Source: Hermatobates lingyangjiaoensis
Taxonomy: Eukaryota; Arthropoda; Insecta; Hemiptera; Hermatobatidae
Length of the DNA stretch: 64,000 bases
Assembly (NCBI GenBank): GCA_026182355.1
Contig: JAPFBL010000105.1
Span: forward strand, 1,355,001 to 1,419,000
Direction: 5' to 3'
Shown here: one piece after another, positions 52,843-64,000 of the stretch
Numbering within the stretch: the stretch's first letter is position 1
Layout of the letters: the number at the start of each line of letters is the position of its first letter
Position numbers and translations under genes: made by a program
The notes under the pieces: model-generated
What the model saw: the letters and a program-made list of their open reading frames with translations, nothing else
Told to the model about the DNA's origin: nothing
Databases searched by the model: none

Positions 52843-54815
52843 CTACCAATATTTCATCTGGACACCCATGGTAACAGTATTTAACAGTTGCAATGAAATT
52901 GATAAATAAATGTTTTTTTTTAAATAAAACTAGGTTTAATCAAGTTAATATTGAACCTGAGAACGCTGTTATAAAGTATATAACTCAAAGCAGTGTTGTT
53001 TCTTTCCGCTCTTGCAGTGATCCTAGAAGTAGCTGAATACCCCATAATATTCCTCTAATATGCTCAAAATTTCAATAAATAATTTTTGATCAATAGAAAG
53101 CTGATATGCTCAAAAACTTATGATTGTTTGTATTTACACTTATAGGATGTCAGATTGGTTCACCTCAATTTAAAAATAAAATAACAATGAAAGTATCAAA
53201 GTTCAACAATTTTGAAGTTGATTGAATGCCATTTGATTTTTTATTATTATTGAACTTTTTTATTTATAGCATTATACATGTAAATGCCTGTCATTATTTG
53301 AGAGTCAATATTCTATTTCCTGTGTCATTTACATTACAACTTATACGCAAATATGTAATATATACTGCAGAGTTTAGACAAATGATTTTAGAAAACACAA
53401 TAGAATCCAATCAAGGAATCCGTGAACGAAATCCGTATTTCACGGGAACAGAACCCGTACGTGAAATCGCTTAATAACAAAATAGTATAACTAAATATAT
53501 ATATTAACAATTTTGTACATTAGAGAAATGAAGTTAACATTTTGGATTAATTTGATGTTAAATTTTAAAAAAATATTCCTCAGTCCGGTGAAATTTGTGT
53601 AAGTGTATAGTGACTAATGAAATATAAAAAAATTAATCTAATTGTGAATTATGGCTACTGATCATACAGAAAAATAAACTTAATTTAGTTTAATAAATTT
53701 AGTAATAATTTGCATGGTTCACTTTTAAGACGAGTATGTTGAAGGTTAGAAATTGCTAAATAAATACATTAACATAACCTTCACTTCATATCACAGAATA
53801 TTCACTTCATTTGTTTACAATAGCCATATTATTTGGTTTTTTATGTTATTTTAAAATGTGAAGTGAAAAAGCAATGTAATACATTGCTGATAAGTACTTT
53901 TTAAATAATCAATAAATAGAAAGTCGTTTTTTTAAATACTGTGTATACTTGTATAAATGGAGATACTTTGCGTAATTTTGACTTACTTTTTATGGTAGAG
54001 TTTTGTATTTAAGGTGCTATCTGATCACCCCTGATGGCTCAGAAAGGCTATGTTCAGAAGAAGTTCATATACTTTTGTTTCGTTAAAGTTGAAAGCACTG
54101 ATGTTCATGTCACCTAAAATAAGATTGCCTGGATTATCAATTTTTTTTGGAGCATTCTAAGCTTTCTTTATAGGATGAAGTTATCCAGTTATTAAATTTC
54201 AGCCATTATTTCAAGAGCCATTCCTTACATTTTCGTCATAACTGAGCATTGATGTTAGACACCGACGTATTTTCCGTACTGTAAACTGATTTTTTTTTTT
54301 CAATTAATTGAAACTGTAGAAATCTGATAAACAAGCACAAGTTAAAGATCTATGGTTCTCATACTTAGAGTTAACGTTTTCTTTAGACTCAACATTAAAG
54401 ATGATACGAGATTAATCGAGATGATATCGAATAAAATATTTCAATGACTGACGATGGCTAATTGACATACTGTACATTTAACTTCCGTATATACGTCCCT
54501 GTTTCGACATTTCCAATTCTTTTCAGTTCTTCCGCTAATCAAGTACTACTTTACATAATGAAGTTCACTGTGATACATCAAAGTTATGATATGTAGCTTG
54601 TCCATAAACTTTCAGTTTAAGCCCACCCCCACCCGCTAACTGTTGAACTCACAGATATCATCATAAAAAAGTTAACATATATTTTTATATGTTTCATATA
54701 TGTAAATAAAACAATATCTATTTACACATATATATGGTCATTTGATACATGTATGAAACACTACGTATACATACATGTATGTATGAAACGATCCTCTGTC
54801 GACACTAGGACCGCA
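52843..54815. other. Intergenic spacer
   Basis: AT-rich. Nothing recognised. Confidence 0.5.
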
Positions 54816-55620
54816 GTTCTGCTCTTCATGAGATCATTCTCCAGATAGAAAAGTATCGTACTTTTTCTGTGGTAAGGTTCGCAGATTTTCTACAACAAGG
54901 GTGTTGGAGAATTCGCAAATGTTGTTGTCTGCGAACACCCCTGGAGAGACGTTTCAGCTTGACATCAATATAGAGGAATTGTTAAAAATATAACTTAGTA
55001 CGCCTAGAATAAGCCGGAGGGGTTTTTTATGAAAAGTATTAATTCATTTCATTAACTTACTCACCAGCTCAGCCCAGGAGCTCTCGCCGTGCATGTTAAC
55101 CCAAGGTACCTAAGGTAATTGTAGTTGGTATCTTCTATTTGTAGATGCACAGTGTACGTGTTCCATCCGAGTCTCTTACGCAGGTCGACATATGGCAATA
55201 GTAATATGAATATGATAATATTTTTAACAGTAATAATAATCATTGATAATAATAATAGTAATAGTAAAGTAATAATAACAATATAATTTATGATAATAAT
55301 ATTATTATGTACAATTATAAGTAAGGTAATGATTTTAAGAAGAATGATCTGCCATCCTTACATCACAATTATTAGCAGATTGACGTTCATGTTGAAGTGC
55401 TACCTGCACCAGGTAATGCTGGACCGGTGCCTCTGGCAGCCGCAGCAGTGCCTTTCCCGACATCCTCCTCCTGCGTGACACCTTCAGGTAAAAGTCCCTG
55501 CATTCCCACTATAAGAGGCTTTTACGAGTCTGCATTTCTTCGGTCTTCTTTTCTGCCTGACTGTGAACAATCCTGGAGAGACGCTGTAGCTTGACCTCCC
55601 TATGGAGGAAGAACTCCTGT
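54816..55620. other. Region with a duplicated motif; possible exons
   Basis: Two stretches share CTGGAGAGACG-TT/CTG-AGCTTGAC-TC (54941-54975 and 55573-55605). On the minus strand they read DVKLKRLSRGV and EVKLQRLSRIV. Between them a GC-rich piece (55397-55500) has open frames on both strands (minus strand RRRRMSGKALLRLPEAPVQH). These could be diverged exons of one unidentified gene or two copies of a repeat. Confidence 0.3.
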
Positions 55621-56234
55621 AATGACCATGTGTCTGTTGCATCATCCATCATTATGTGAGATAAATTATTCCTCATATAATAGTTCAATATGGGTGAATA
55701 TACATTAATAAAGAAAAACTAAAACTTAGTCTCAAATTTTCAGTTTCAGCTATCCTCAGGAAAGAAAGAGAGGAGACTAAACGCACCCGTGCACAGACGG
55801 ATGGAAACAAACAATACAGGCACGCTTGCAATCAGTTAAGAGGTCTATAGAACAGAGAGAAAAGTAAGTAGGACTATGATAAGGATGAAAACAAGAAAGA
55901 TATCAAATGGAAAAGGTACGAAACTATTAAAAAAAAAAATAAATAATAGAATTGTTGTTAAATCAAAACTGATTCTATTATATTATTATTTTCAATATTT
56001 TTTTTATACTTTTTTAAAGGTTATTATTTTTTATATTAATATTTTTATTCTTTATTATTATATGAACGATTATATGCTTTTAATGTTATTATTATAGTAA
56101 TAGTAAACGTGTTTATTTATATTATTATCTAGTATTATATGTAAATAAAATCAATAACGTATGGTTGTTAGTAGTCTATTTATGCAAAAAACGACTAAAA
56201 CAAGAGGTTGCAGTAAGGATAACCAATCTATTAG

Positions 56235-56640
56235 GTGAATTGATGTATAATCATGTCGTCTGTGAAAGCCGCAAAGAACCATACATTGGGATGACTTCAT
56301 CACTTGACTACCGTGGACTCTAACCACGCATGGAAGAGATGCATGAACGAGAGACATACTGGGAAAAGATCAGAAGAAACGCGTCAGCTAAGAGTGAAAA
56401 CTTGAAAAATATTCCTCATGCAAAACAAAAAGGAAACATTAGCATTCAGTTAGAAACATTAACAGGATTCTAAAACTGTTTTAATCTATTGAGACTAATT
56501 AGCAGTGAATCCCTCGACCTCTTGGGACCATTGCCTAGTGGCATTTTGAACAGTCATCATAATCCTTCTTATTCGTGTCCTCATGATGACTAGTAAACCC
56601 TGAAACGTGTAGCCTATTGTCAACATATTGTAGTCTGTGT
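56235..56640 (+). pseudogene. PLE-like GIY-YIG relic with tail, another lineage
   Basis: In shifting frames VYNHVVCESRKEPYIGMTSS resembles the VY...YIGMT nuclease motif of PLEs. Then come an ISIQLETLTGF-like stretch and, at 56580-56625, CTCATGATGACTAGT...TGAAACGTGTAG, a decayed hammerhead-like tail. Heavily mutated, so moderate confidence. Confidence 0.4.
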
Positions 56641-57756
56641 TTGGTGTAACATGAGAGTTATTTAGGAAGATGAAAAGGAATTAAGAAACAAGTAACAGCT
56701 TGTATCTGTAATATACACACAAAATCACCTGAAAAAATTGTTCAAAAACGGACAATTGAGAAACAAACAATTGAAAGTACACACTTACAGTTTTTATATT
56801 TATGTTCAAAAGCCATCAGAAGATAGAGGATCAGGCAAACTGACTAGGCGACTGCCTGAACCTTTTCTCTTATATTCACTCTTTCCGTTCTCTTGAACCA
56901 TAATATGTTAGTACAAGTTATTTATAATATTAATTTTATTATCAATAACTACCAAATACTATCATTTAGTCGTAGATGTAAATCTACTTTAAATACTTGT
57001 TGATTTGTACATGATCATCTGATTCATACTAACTCCACCTTCTGAGACTATAAATGCTATTGCTAAGATCAATTATTTTAAAAATTATTTGCAAAAACAA
57101 ACTCGGTTTCGTTCTTTTAATTTAATTATTCGTTTATGCCGATTCTTCACTGTTGATGCTGGGGACTGATCCTCTATTTACGAAATGTGTATTCCATTAA
57201 ACAGGTTTCTTCTTATTCTTGTTTCATGCTCCTGTAATCGTAATCACTGGCTTTTTTCTTAACATGCCCTTATGTTTTAGCAATGCCTTCTATTGTTCAA
57301 AAACTGATAGACCCTGAGTGGCCACACTGATTTTGTGCAAGGTGGTTTTTTTTTGTTCACATTGAGAGTGTATTGGATTTATTACTCTTTTTGTGAAGGT
57401 ATATTTCTTGTGTAATTAAATCTGAATTCAAGATGAAGCTGTTTTTTAACAAAAGTTATAATTATTTTATTTTGAATTTTATTGATTGATTTTTATTTCT
57501 TATGCTTTATTTTTATCATGATTACTATAATAATTCTAATTATAATGCCATGTCTTTAAACTAGCATCAGTTTGCAAATAAATTAATAAATAACAAGTGA
57601 TTAATGCTTGTAATGCGTTATTCATTCAATTCATTCATATATTATATGAGTTTGGTCATAACTTATTACAATCAAATGTAATTAACCAATTAAGAGGAAT
57701 TAAATCGAGGATAATGAAAGCAGCTTTCAATACTAGATCATTAAACAATGGTAGCA
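56641..57756. other. Intergenic spacer
   Basis: AT-rich. Nothing recognised. Confidence 0.5.
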
Positions 57757-58010
57757 TTTTGAATTTATAATTTTAAGAAATATCTTGTAATAATATTTCT
57801 CTCAAGAGGTTCAATGATGGAGTACTGGTGTACATAATCGACTTAAATAAATTTGTTATTTTCAATTTGACACTAAATTTGGCTTTTGAATTTATAATTT
57901 TAACAAATATCTTGTAATAATATTTCTCTCATGAGGTTGAATGATGGAGTACTGGTGTACATAATCGACTTAAATAAATTTGTTATTTTCATTTTGACAC
58001 TAAATTTGGC
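57757..58010. repeat. Tandem duplication, 127-bp unit
   Basis: 57757-57883 is repeated at 57884-58010 with only a few differences (TTTTGAATTTATAATTTTAA...ACTAAATTTGGCT). It is recent, without transposon features. Confidence 0.9.
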
Positions 58011-58135
58011 TGTTGAGATGGAGGGGGATCGGGGCGGGAAAGATCGCTCAAGGACCCAGGTCCGCCAACCTTGGTAGGCTAATGACTGTCGGGGAGGGGC
58101 CGCAAACCTGCAACGCCAAGGAATACCCTCACCTT
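58011..58135. other. GC-rich island, unidentified
   Basis: GGAGGGGGATCGGGGCGGG... to CAACGCC. Directly follows the tandem duplication. Open on the minus strand (RFAAPPRQSLAYQGWRTWVL), but no family is recognised. Confidence 0.3.
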
Positions 58136-61100
58136 TAACTATTCTTAAACTCAATATTTGGCTGTACCGCTCGCTGATACCAATTCTTTGTTCAAATATA
58201 AAATAACAGGGATAGACTCTGAAGGATTCGTCTATAGTCGTTAGCGTTTGACCTTTACTCAATTATTCCTTATTGCTTAAGTCATTTATGATATTTTTAA
58301 TAAACAAAAATACAAATGAACGTCACAAATAACCTAAAATACACTGCAGTAAAAGTTAATAGTTTTAAAAAACTTGTGTGATTCTGATGGTTTAATTTAT
58401 TAAATTAGAAATAATTAATTATTCTACATTAATGAATTAAGGAGAAAATTCAAAGTAATCATGTATCACTACGAAATTCATTATTTTTTCTTCAAATATA
58501 TAGATGATGTGTTGGCGTCTTTAACAATGAACAAAGAAATAAGTATTTACCATACTTTAAGACCGCAGTGAATAGGGTTTTAGGGTAGACCAAAGATAAC
58601 AACGTTTTCTTCTATTATCCGCCATTTCACTGTCATTGTAACCACTCGGTGAGGCAAAACATTTTGCCCACGCGATGAATAAAGATTAAAGTAAAATTGC
58701 TGCTGAAATTAAGCGGTTTATTGAAAAAAAAAATCGAATCAGATTATCGTTAGAGTTCCAAACTAGTTTGTAACAAACTATTTCATTTAAAAGGAATTAA
58801 AGTTTCAATCTTTTTTCAACTGTATCGCCTAGTGAAGCCTTTGTTTCAGGAGATGGAGATGGTAGAGCTGTGAGTTTTAGTTCGTTCAGTGCCAGAGAAG
58901 TAGGTAACCAGAAAAGCGATTACACTGATCAGGTGTCTGGTTTTCACTAAACCTAATTCTATCATATTACTTGAACAAGAGGTATCTGTTGATAAGAACA
59001 CCCAAGTGTGCAGGTTTAAGTTTTAAATGTTCTTTTTCATTCAATAAATCCGAAGGAAATGACGTTCGTTTCACAAAAGCAGTCATTTATATTCTTATGA
59101 CAGCTTTTACTCAGAGGATCACATGGTCAACATTTCTGTATGTTCTCTCCTAGTCCTGTTAATGAATCCCACGCTAAGGATTCTTTAGAACACTACCTTG
59201 TGATTTGCATGCCACTCTAAAATCAAAGTTCCTCAACATTTCTGTTATTATTTTTCTACAAATTAACAACAAAGTTGGAGTACACCTTGGACTGTACAGA
59301 TGAAAAAGAAGTGTGATATTATGAAGTTTCAGGATCTTTAGAATTCTTATTCTTAAGTTTTTTAGAATTCTTATGAATGATATATAAACTTATATATCAA
59401 ATATAATTCGTTTGTACTTCTCTGATACTGAGATTAAGGGTGATGTGATTTAGAATGTAAGTTTCCAGTCAAAATGAGTTTTTCAAAGCATAGAACAAAC
59501 CATAAACTTGTTGACAAATCATAAAGATTTTAGCAAAAAGCAAATATCTTCAGTAACCTCAAGAAAGGAAATGAGGCGGACCTGAGCACGTACAGGGAGC
59601 AGAGTTTGTGATATGCAGTTCAGAGTAACATGCCTCTCCCTAAGAATTCCCCAACCACGTCCACTACAGAGGTTGTTGTTAAAATAGAACGCCAACCCTG
59701 TCTGGTCTGGCAATCCTTCCACGACTCAAGGAGATCATAGGACCACGAGTTAATGTATACCTACAAACCAAATATAAGAGTACATAGTCTTACATACTGA
59801 CATACATACTTACAAACTTACTCACTGACCCCATAATCACAGGATTACTGTTATTATGATTATTGCTAAATGTAGTAGATCCATGACCTGGAACTGCTAA
59901 TTACAACGTGCACTAGAGTGCGCGGAGAGAATCGTTTGTCGTTGGTACCTGGACTGGGTCTCCTCACACCATTCTCCGAAATAGCCTACAGACTATTGAT
60001 ACTAGCACTTTATGATAACCAAGAAAACAGGCTTATGTACAGGTTAGTTCAAAATTTGGTATACAGTAAATTATAACACTTATTCTATTATTTCAAAATA
60101 AAATATTATAATTAAAATTTAAATTTGTATTCAAATAACTAAACTCTGCAATAAAAACAACAGATTTATAATAAACACATGACAATAATATAAAACATGA
60201 GCAGACCAGTGTAGTACACTGCACACTACATTGGACAATTATAATATTTTATAGGATTTCTAAATTTCTAGTAAAATTCTTGTACTCCTCATAACCTTTT
60301 TCGAAAATCCGCCACAGTAAAAAAGGAAGTATATAGTGAGATTACGCATCCTATACCAAAATAATGATTTATTTTCAATCTTGCGTGGAGACTTAAACAT
60401 TGATTACAAACTAACATCATCTGAGAAATTATGTAATTTAAAAAACTTAGACAAGAAAGCTCTAGATTTTGAGATGAAGCTAAAAAACAAAACCAATTAT
60501 GAGGCTCGTATTACACAATTTCGAGTTTTATCCTTAGTAATGCCACATTTATGTAAAACAGAGATGGAAAGGAGGACCTTGGCAGGTCTTTTAGTCGCTG
60601 ACCTTGACATTTGACCTATGCTTTTAAATTTCCACCTTCGACTGTGAGAATATACTCTCGGCCAACATCTTAATATTGATACAAACGCTGCCTCTGTGTG
60701 TAGAACTGGCTAGGCATATAAGCATTATCAACCCGTTTCTTGTACAGCATCCGGCAGTCCGTCTTGCTTTCACAATCACCGATACCTTGTTTATCTACAG
60801 ACATAGCCATGTTGAATGCACCATTTGCTTCTAAAACCCCAAGTTAAACAAAATTGTGTGTGGAATCCCATTGGATGGGTGGTCCTATATGCCGTTGATA
60901 CCTTCAATAACGTGGATCATCCATGGAGGCAAATTATAAATGAACGCCACCATTGCTCCTTGTGTACCTCTCGAGAGACGTCAGTCATAATGTATATAAA
61001 GTTATTTAACATTTTGACATAAATCAATATTTTTTTTAAAACAATTCTCAAGTTTTGAAAAACTAATATAGTATGTAAAGTATATTAATTAGGACATTTT

Positions 61101-61840
61101 GTTGACAGTATTTATGGACTTAAAAAGCTATATAAAGCAATGGATTATGTTCTCTACTAACCATATTACCAATATTTATTTCAAAACAATTTTTTATAAT
61201 TGTAATTTGAAATTGTTTTAAAATAATTATGACTGATAGAGTAAGCATAAAATGAATGAAAATATTTTCAAAACAAACAAGCCGTCTTTTACATGAAACG
61301 ATTTTCAACAATGACATCATCGTTAGTAACATTAGGTCTTTTGTAATATTATTAGAAAAATACACGATCTAATACGTATGTTTAATTCATGATTTTCTAA
61401 ATGTACTACATTCTTAATCTTTTAGTGACTACCAGCTCAATATTGGTAATGCAACTTGTTTTACAAACTATTCATGTATTAAATCACAGTAAACATACTT
61501 GACAACAAGTCAGATAATTATTTTCAAAACACTGTAATTGCGGTAATAAACCTGGTGTATTTTTATAAAAATATTTCTACATTTTAATTACCTGGGTAGT
61601 TATTAACATCTATTAACTGTATGATTTAACAGTATGAATTTTTAAAATATGAAAGCAAAATCTCTTAAATCTGTTGTACATATTTCAAATGACATCTAAA
61701 GCAGGAACATTTCCTAAAGTAGTACTTTTCCTACTAAGGAATTACTTCAAAGATCTTGAAAAAAAGATTTTTTTTTTTTAGATTTCCACAATATATACTT
61801 ATCGTGAATATGTACACGCATATTGGCATTCAGTTCAGTT
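58136..61840. other. Intergenic spacer
   Basis: AT-rich with a few balanced stretches (59540-59760, 59880-60000, 60560-61000). An open frame at 60336-60614 (ends LVMPHLCKTEMERRTLAGLL) has no recognised family. No supported gene. Confidence 0.4.
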
Positions 61841-61844
61841 TAAG

Positions 61845-62420
61845 TAAGTGTTGCCATTAAAACTAATGATTTGATAAAATCATTGAGCTCATCAGCGGGT
61901 GTACAACGTGAGACAATAAAATTATGCCACCGAAGAGCAGTTGACTTCTTCTTAAATCTTTCAGTGTCCCATCAAGTTTTTCTAATGCTTCATTATGTTC
62001 CATAGTTCGTTCATCCCATATAATGGTTCCATCTCATTAGGTTGCATGTTTAGAGTCTTTTACCCACTCTACAATTTTTGGTGATATTGAATGTTGGTCT
62101 TTCAGTGATTTGGGTATTCAAGGGCATTCTCAGTGCTGAATGCGGTGTTCGACCACCATCCAGAAGAGCTAATGCGACTGCCATTATAAGATCCTACGGT
62201 TGCCAAAATAAGTGAAATGAGAAAAGTTTTCCCTGTGCCTCCGGGTACATCCAGGAAATACAATCCACCGCTTTTGTTGGTGATTACTTACATAATTTCT
62301 TCGTATCCCATGTATTGTCTTGTAACCAAATTTAGAAGACCTGAACAAATCTATCTAATTCGTCGAAGTCAAAGTGTGTTTCATAGTTGAAATCGTCAAA
62401 AGATCTCTTCGGTTGCAGTT
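61845..62420 (-). pseudogene. Helitron helicase relic (Walker A/B part), minus strand
   Basis: Minus strand in changing frames: GGLYFLDVPGGTGKTFLISL (Walker A, about 62275-62205), IIWDERTMEHNEALEKLDGT (Walker B, about 62025-61965), LKDLRRSQLLFGGIILL, then CTPADELNDFIKS near 61900-61860. About 30 nt encoding the GDFRQTLPVI segment are lost. There are several frameshifts and a stop. This is the N-terminal half of a PIF1-like helicase, while the relic at 38.4 kb is a C-terminal half on the other strand. They are not one copy. Confidence 0.85.
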
Positions 62421-63943
62421 ACGATTAACTGAAACAAATAAAGGCCTTGAACTTCGACCTTGTCATGAAATTGATCGATTGAACAACTACTATTACGATG
62501 ACTAGCAGAAACTGAAATGTGGTATTTCATCATTATAGATCTTTTATTTTCGTAGATTTCTGTTCACACACAGATACAGAACACTTTTACAAAACTTTTT
62601 ATTGGACCCAGGAGATTTCAAAGCGTATATTTCCTTTGAAATCTCGCTTTCAAAATTCCCAACCAAATAAAATATTCTCATTTCTGTATATTTCATATGG
62701 AGTAGTAAAGGAAAGTAACAAACTTGAATAAAATTATATGATTTCTGCAGTTTTTAAATGTGTTTAACGCAAGTTACATATACTCCAGTAAAAACACTAG
62801 AGAAGAATTTATAAATTGTAAGTGGATCAACGATCAACCATTTGGAGTCTGTTGCTAATTTACAAAGATGATTTTCAGAATTTTCCACACTTTAAAGTAA
62901 GGTTTAAGCTTTTTTACATTTGCTTCTGAAGTCACATTTTTAGGGTTATTAATCGTAATTTATTAATTTTATATTTTTTAAAACATTTTAAATATGCTAG
63001 TTTTTGTCGGTTCATATTATTGTTATTGTTTTTTCGGTATTGTACATATTAATTAATTGTATACCTGTATGTTTATTTGAAACGAACAACAAAAGTCAGG
63101 TCTAATATCTGTCATGTCAACATCTACTACTTATAATACTGGAAAATTAAAATTATAAGTACATTATCATTTTATTCCCGGCCTTTTTGCATTGCAAAGA
63201 TGTAAAATAAATATTGCAGTGGTGTACAGTTAACTTTACTGCAAGTACATTAAAACAATGATTAGGCACAAAGTAATTTTTTTTTTATTGTTAGTGCTAC
63301 ATTTCACTGCTAATATTGAATATGTAATTGTTTATACCTCTTGAGGAATGCTTGAAAGGATGTTTCTACTGGATGCCATAGATTCAATAATGAATTAATA
63401 GAGGTAATATTAGCATTATTTAAACCCTATGATTTGGCAATTGAAATTGTTAAACATTAAAACTGAGCAAGAATAGCTGATATTGTATAGCTAGTTACAT
63501 AGCTGATTGCGATCAAAACTTAATGAAATTTGTATCATACACTATTTAAACAAATATAATTCTCAATTCAAAATTTCAGATCACTAGAATAATCAAAAAT
63601 GTAACAGAAACGAAATACATTTATGATATAAGTTTTGATAAAGTACTTGTTCCATGATGCAATATCACTTTATAACAATTCATTAAGATTTATCAAACGG
63701 TGTGACATGAAGACAAGTTGGACACATTCTAACTCACGCACATTCGGCATTGTCCTTAAAATATTGAAAATGAACTCAAGAAACCTCAAAGAGTAAATAA
63801 GTAGAAATATAAATTTTTACAATTTATTTGTTGTTCATAATATCTTAGTTGTAGTGAAGTAAAAAGAGGAGTGTTGTATATATTGGCAAAGGCGATTAAA
63901 TGTACATGTTACAGAGAATTAGTGTGTGGTAAGTATTAGTGGA
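62421..63943. other. Intergenic spacer
   Basis: AT-rich. Nothing recognised. Confidence 0.5.
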
Positions 63944-64000
63944 ATGGCGGGCAGGGATGTTGAGGTAAGTGATTTGAAGAGGCTGAGGTGGCGGCGGGGG
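63944..64000 (+). other. Possible first coding exon at window edge
   Basis: ATG at 63944 opens MAGRDVEVSDLKRLRWRRG in a sharp GC rise at the very end of the window. GAG|GTAAGT at 63965 is a strong donor, so the exon may instead end after MAGRDVE. Too short to identify. Confidence 0.25.

Overview
This is an AT-rich piece of an animal nuclear genome. It has a split gene with GT-AG introns of 1-5 kb, (TA)n and (GT)n microsatellites, and many decayed eukaryotic transposons. No prokaryotic feature is seen. The intron size, the base composition and the mix of Penelope-like elements (PLEs), Helitrons, mariner, pogo and hAT relics suggest an invertebrate. A chelicerate such as a horseshoe crab or spider is my guess, but nothing in the window proves the taxon.

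Layout. Positions 1-21.4 kb hold the 3' half of one host gene on the + strand: a selenium-binding protein 1 / methanethiol oxidase homologue. Seven exons join in phase from 2522 to the stop at 21392. The N-terminal exons lie to the left of the window. Its introns contain a broken Helitron helicase with its 3' hairpin terminus (2-2170), two copies of a repeat family with a 3'-terminal hairpin and asymmetric inverted repeats (5005-6352, 8805-10435), a fold-back MITE (11.3 kb), a PLE tail relic (13.1 kb) and a ZBED/hAT transposase relic (20.2-21.2 kb).

Positions 21.4-64 kb have no host gene I can name. They hold two more good copies of the hairpin repeat, one carrying a foreign GC-rich insert. 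There is also an internally deleted mariner, a pogo/Tigger-type MITE, a probable tRNA-derived SINE, two more Helitron helicase relics, and a dense set of PLE fragments from about 28.6 to 56.6 kb.

The most interesting layer is the PLE debris. (1) Several unrelated PLE tail families each carry the same compact fold: a short stem I flush with a CUGANGA box, a small stem II, GAAA and a tiny stem III. This is the architecture of the hammerhead ribozymes known from PLEs. (2) Many insertions are palindromes of two 5'-truncated copies joined head to head with tails outward. One (40168-40383) is bounded by a perfect 15-bp target-site duplication, so the palindrome went in as a single event. The largest (30296-31817) is a near-identical inverted pair of about 0.72-kb arms encoding a GIY-YIG endonuclease domain. 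(3) Two such ribozyme units lie in direct tandem about 123 bp apart (34.9-35.2 kb), resembling a retrozyme-like dimer.

Several isolated GC-rich islands (21.7, 37.5, 43.5, 55.4, 58.0 kb) and a possible first exon at the right edge (63944) could be host exons that I cannot identify.
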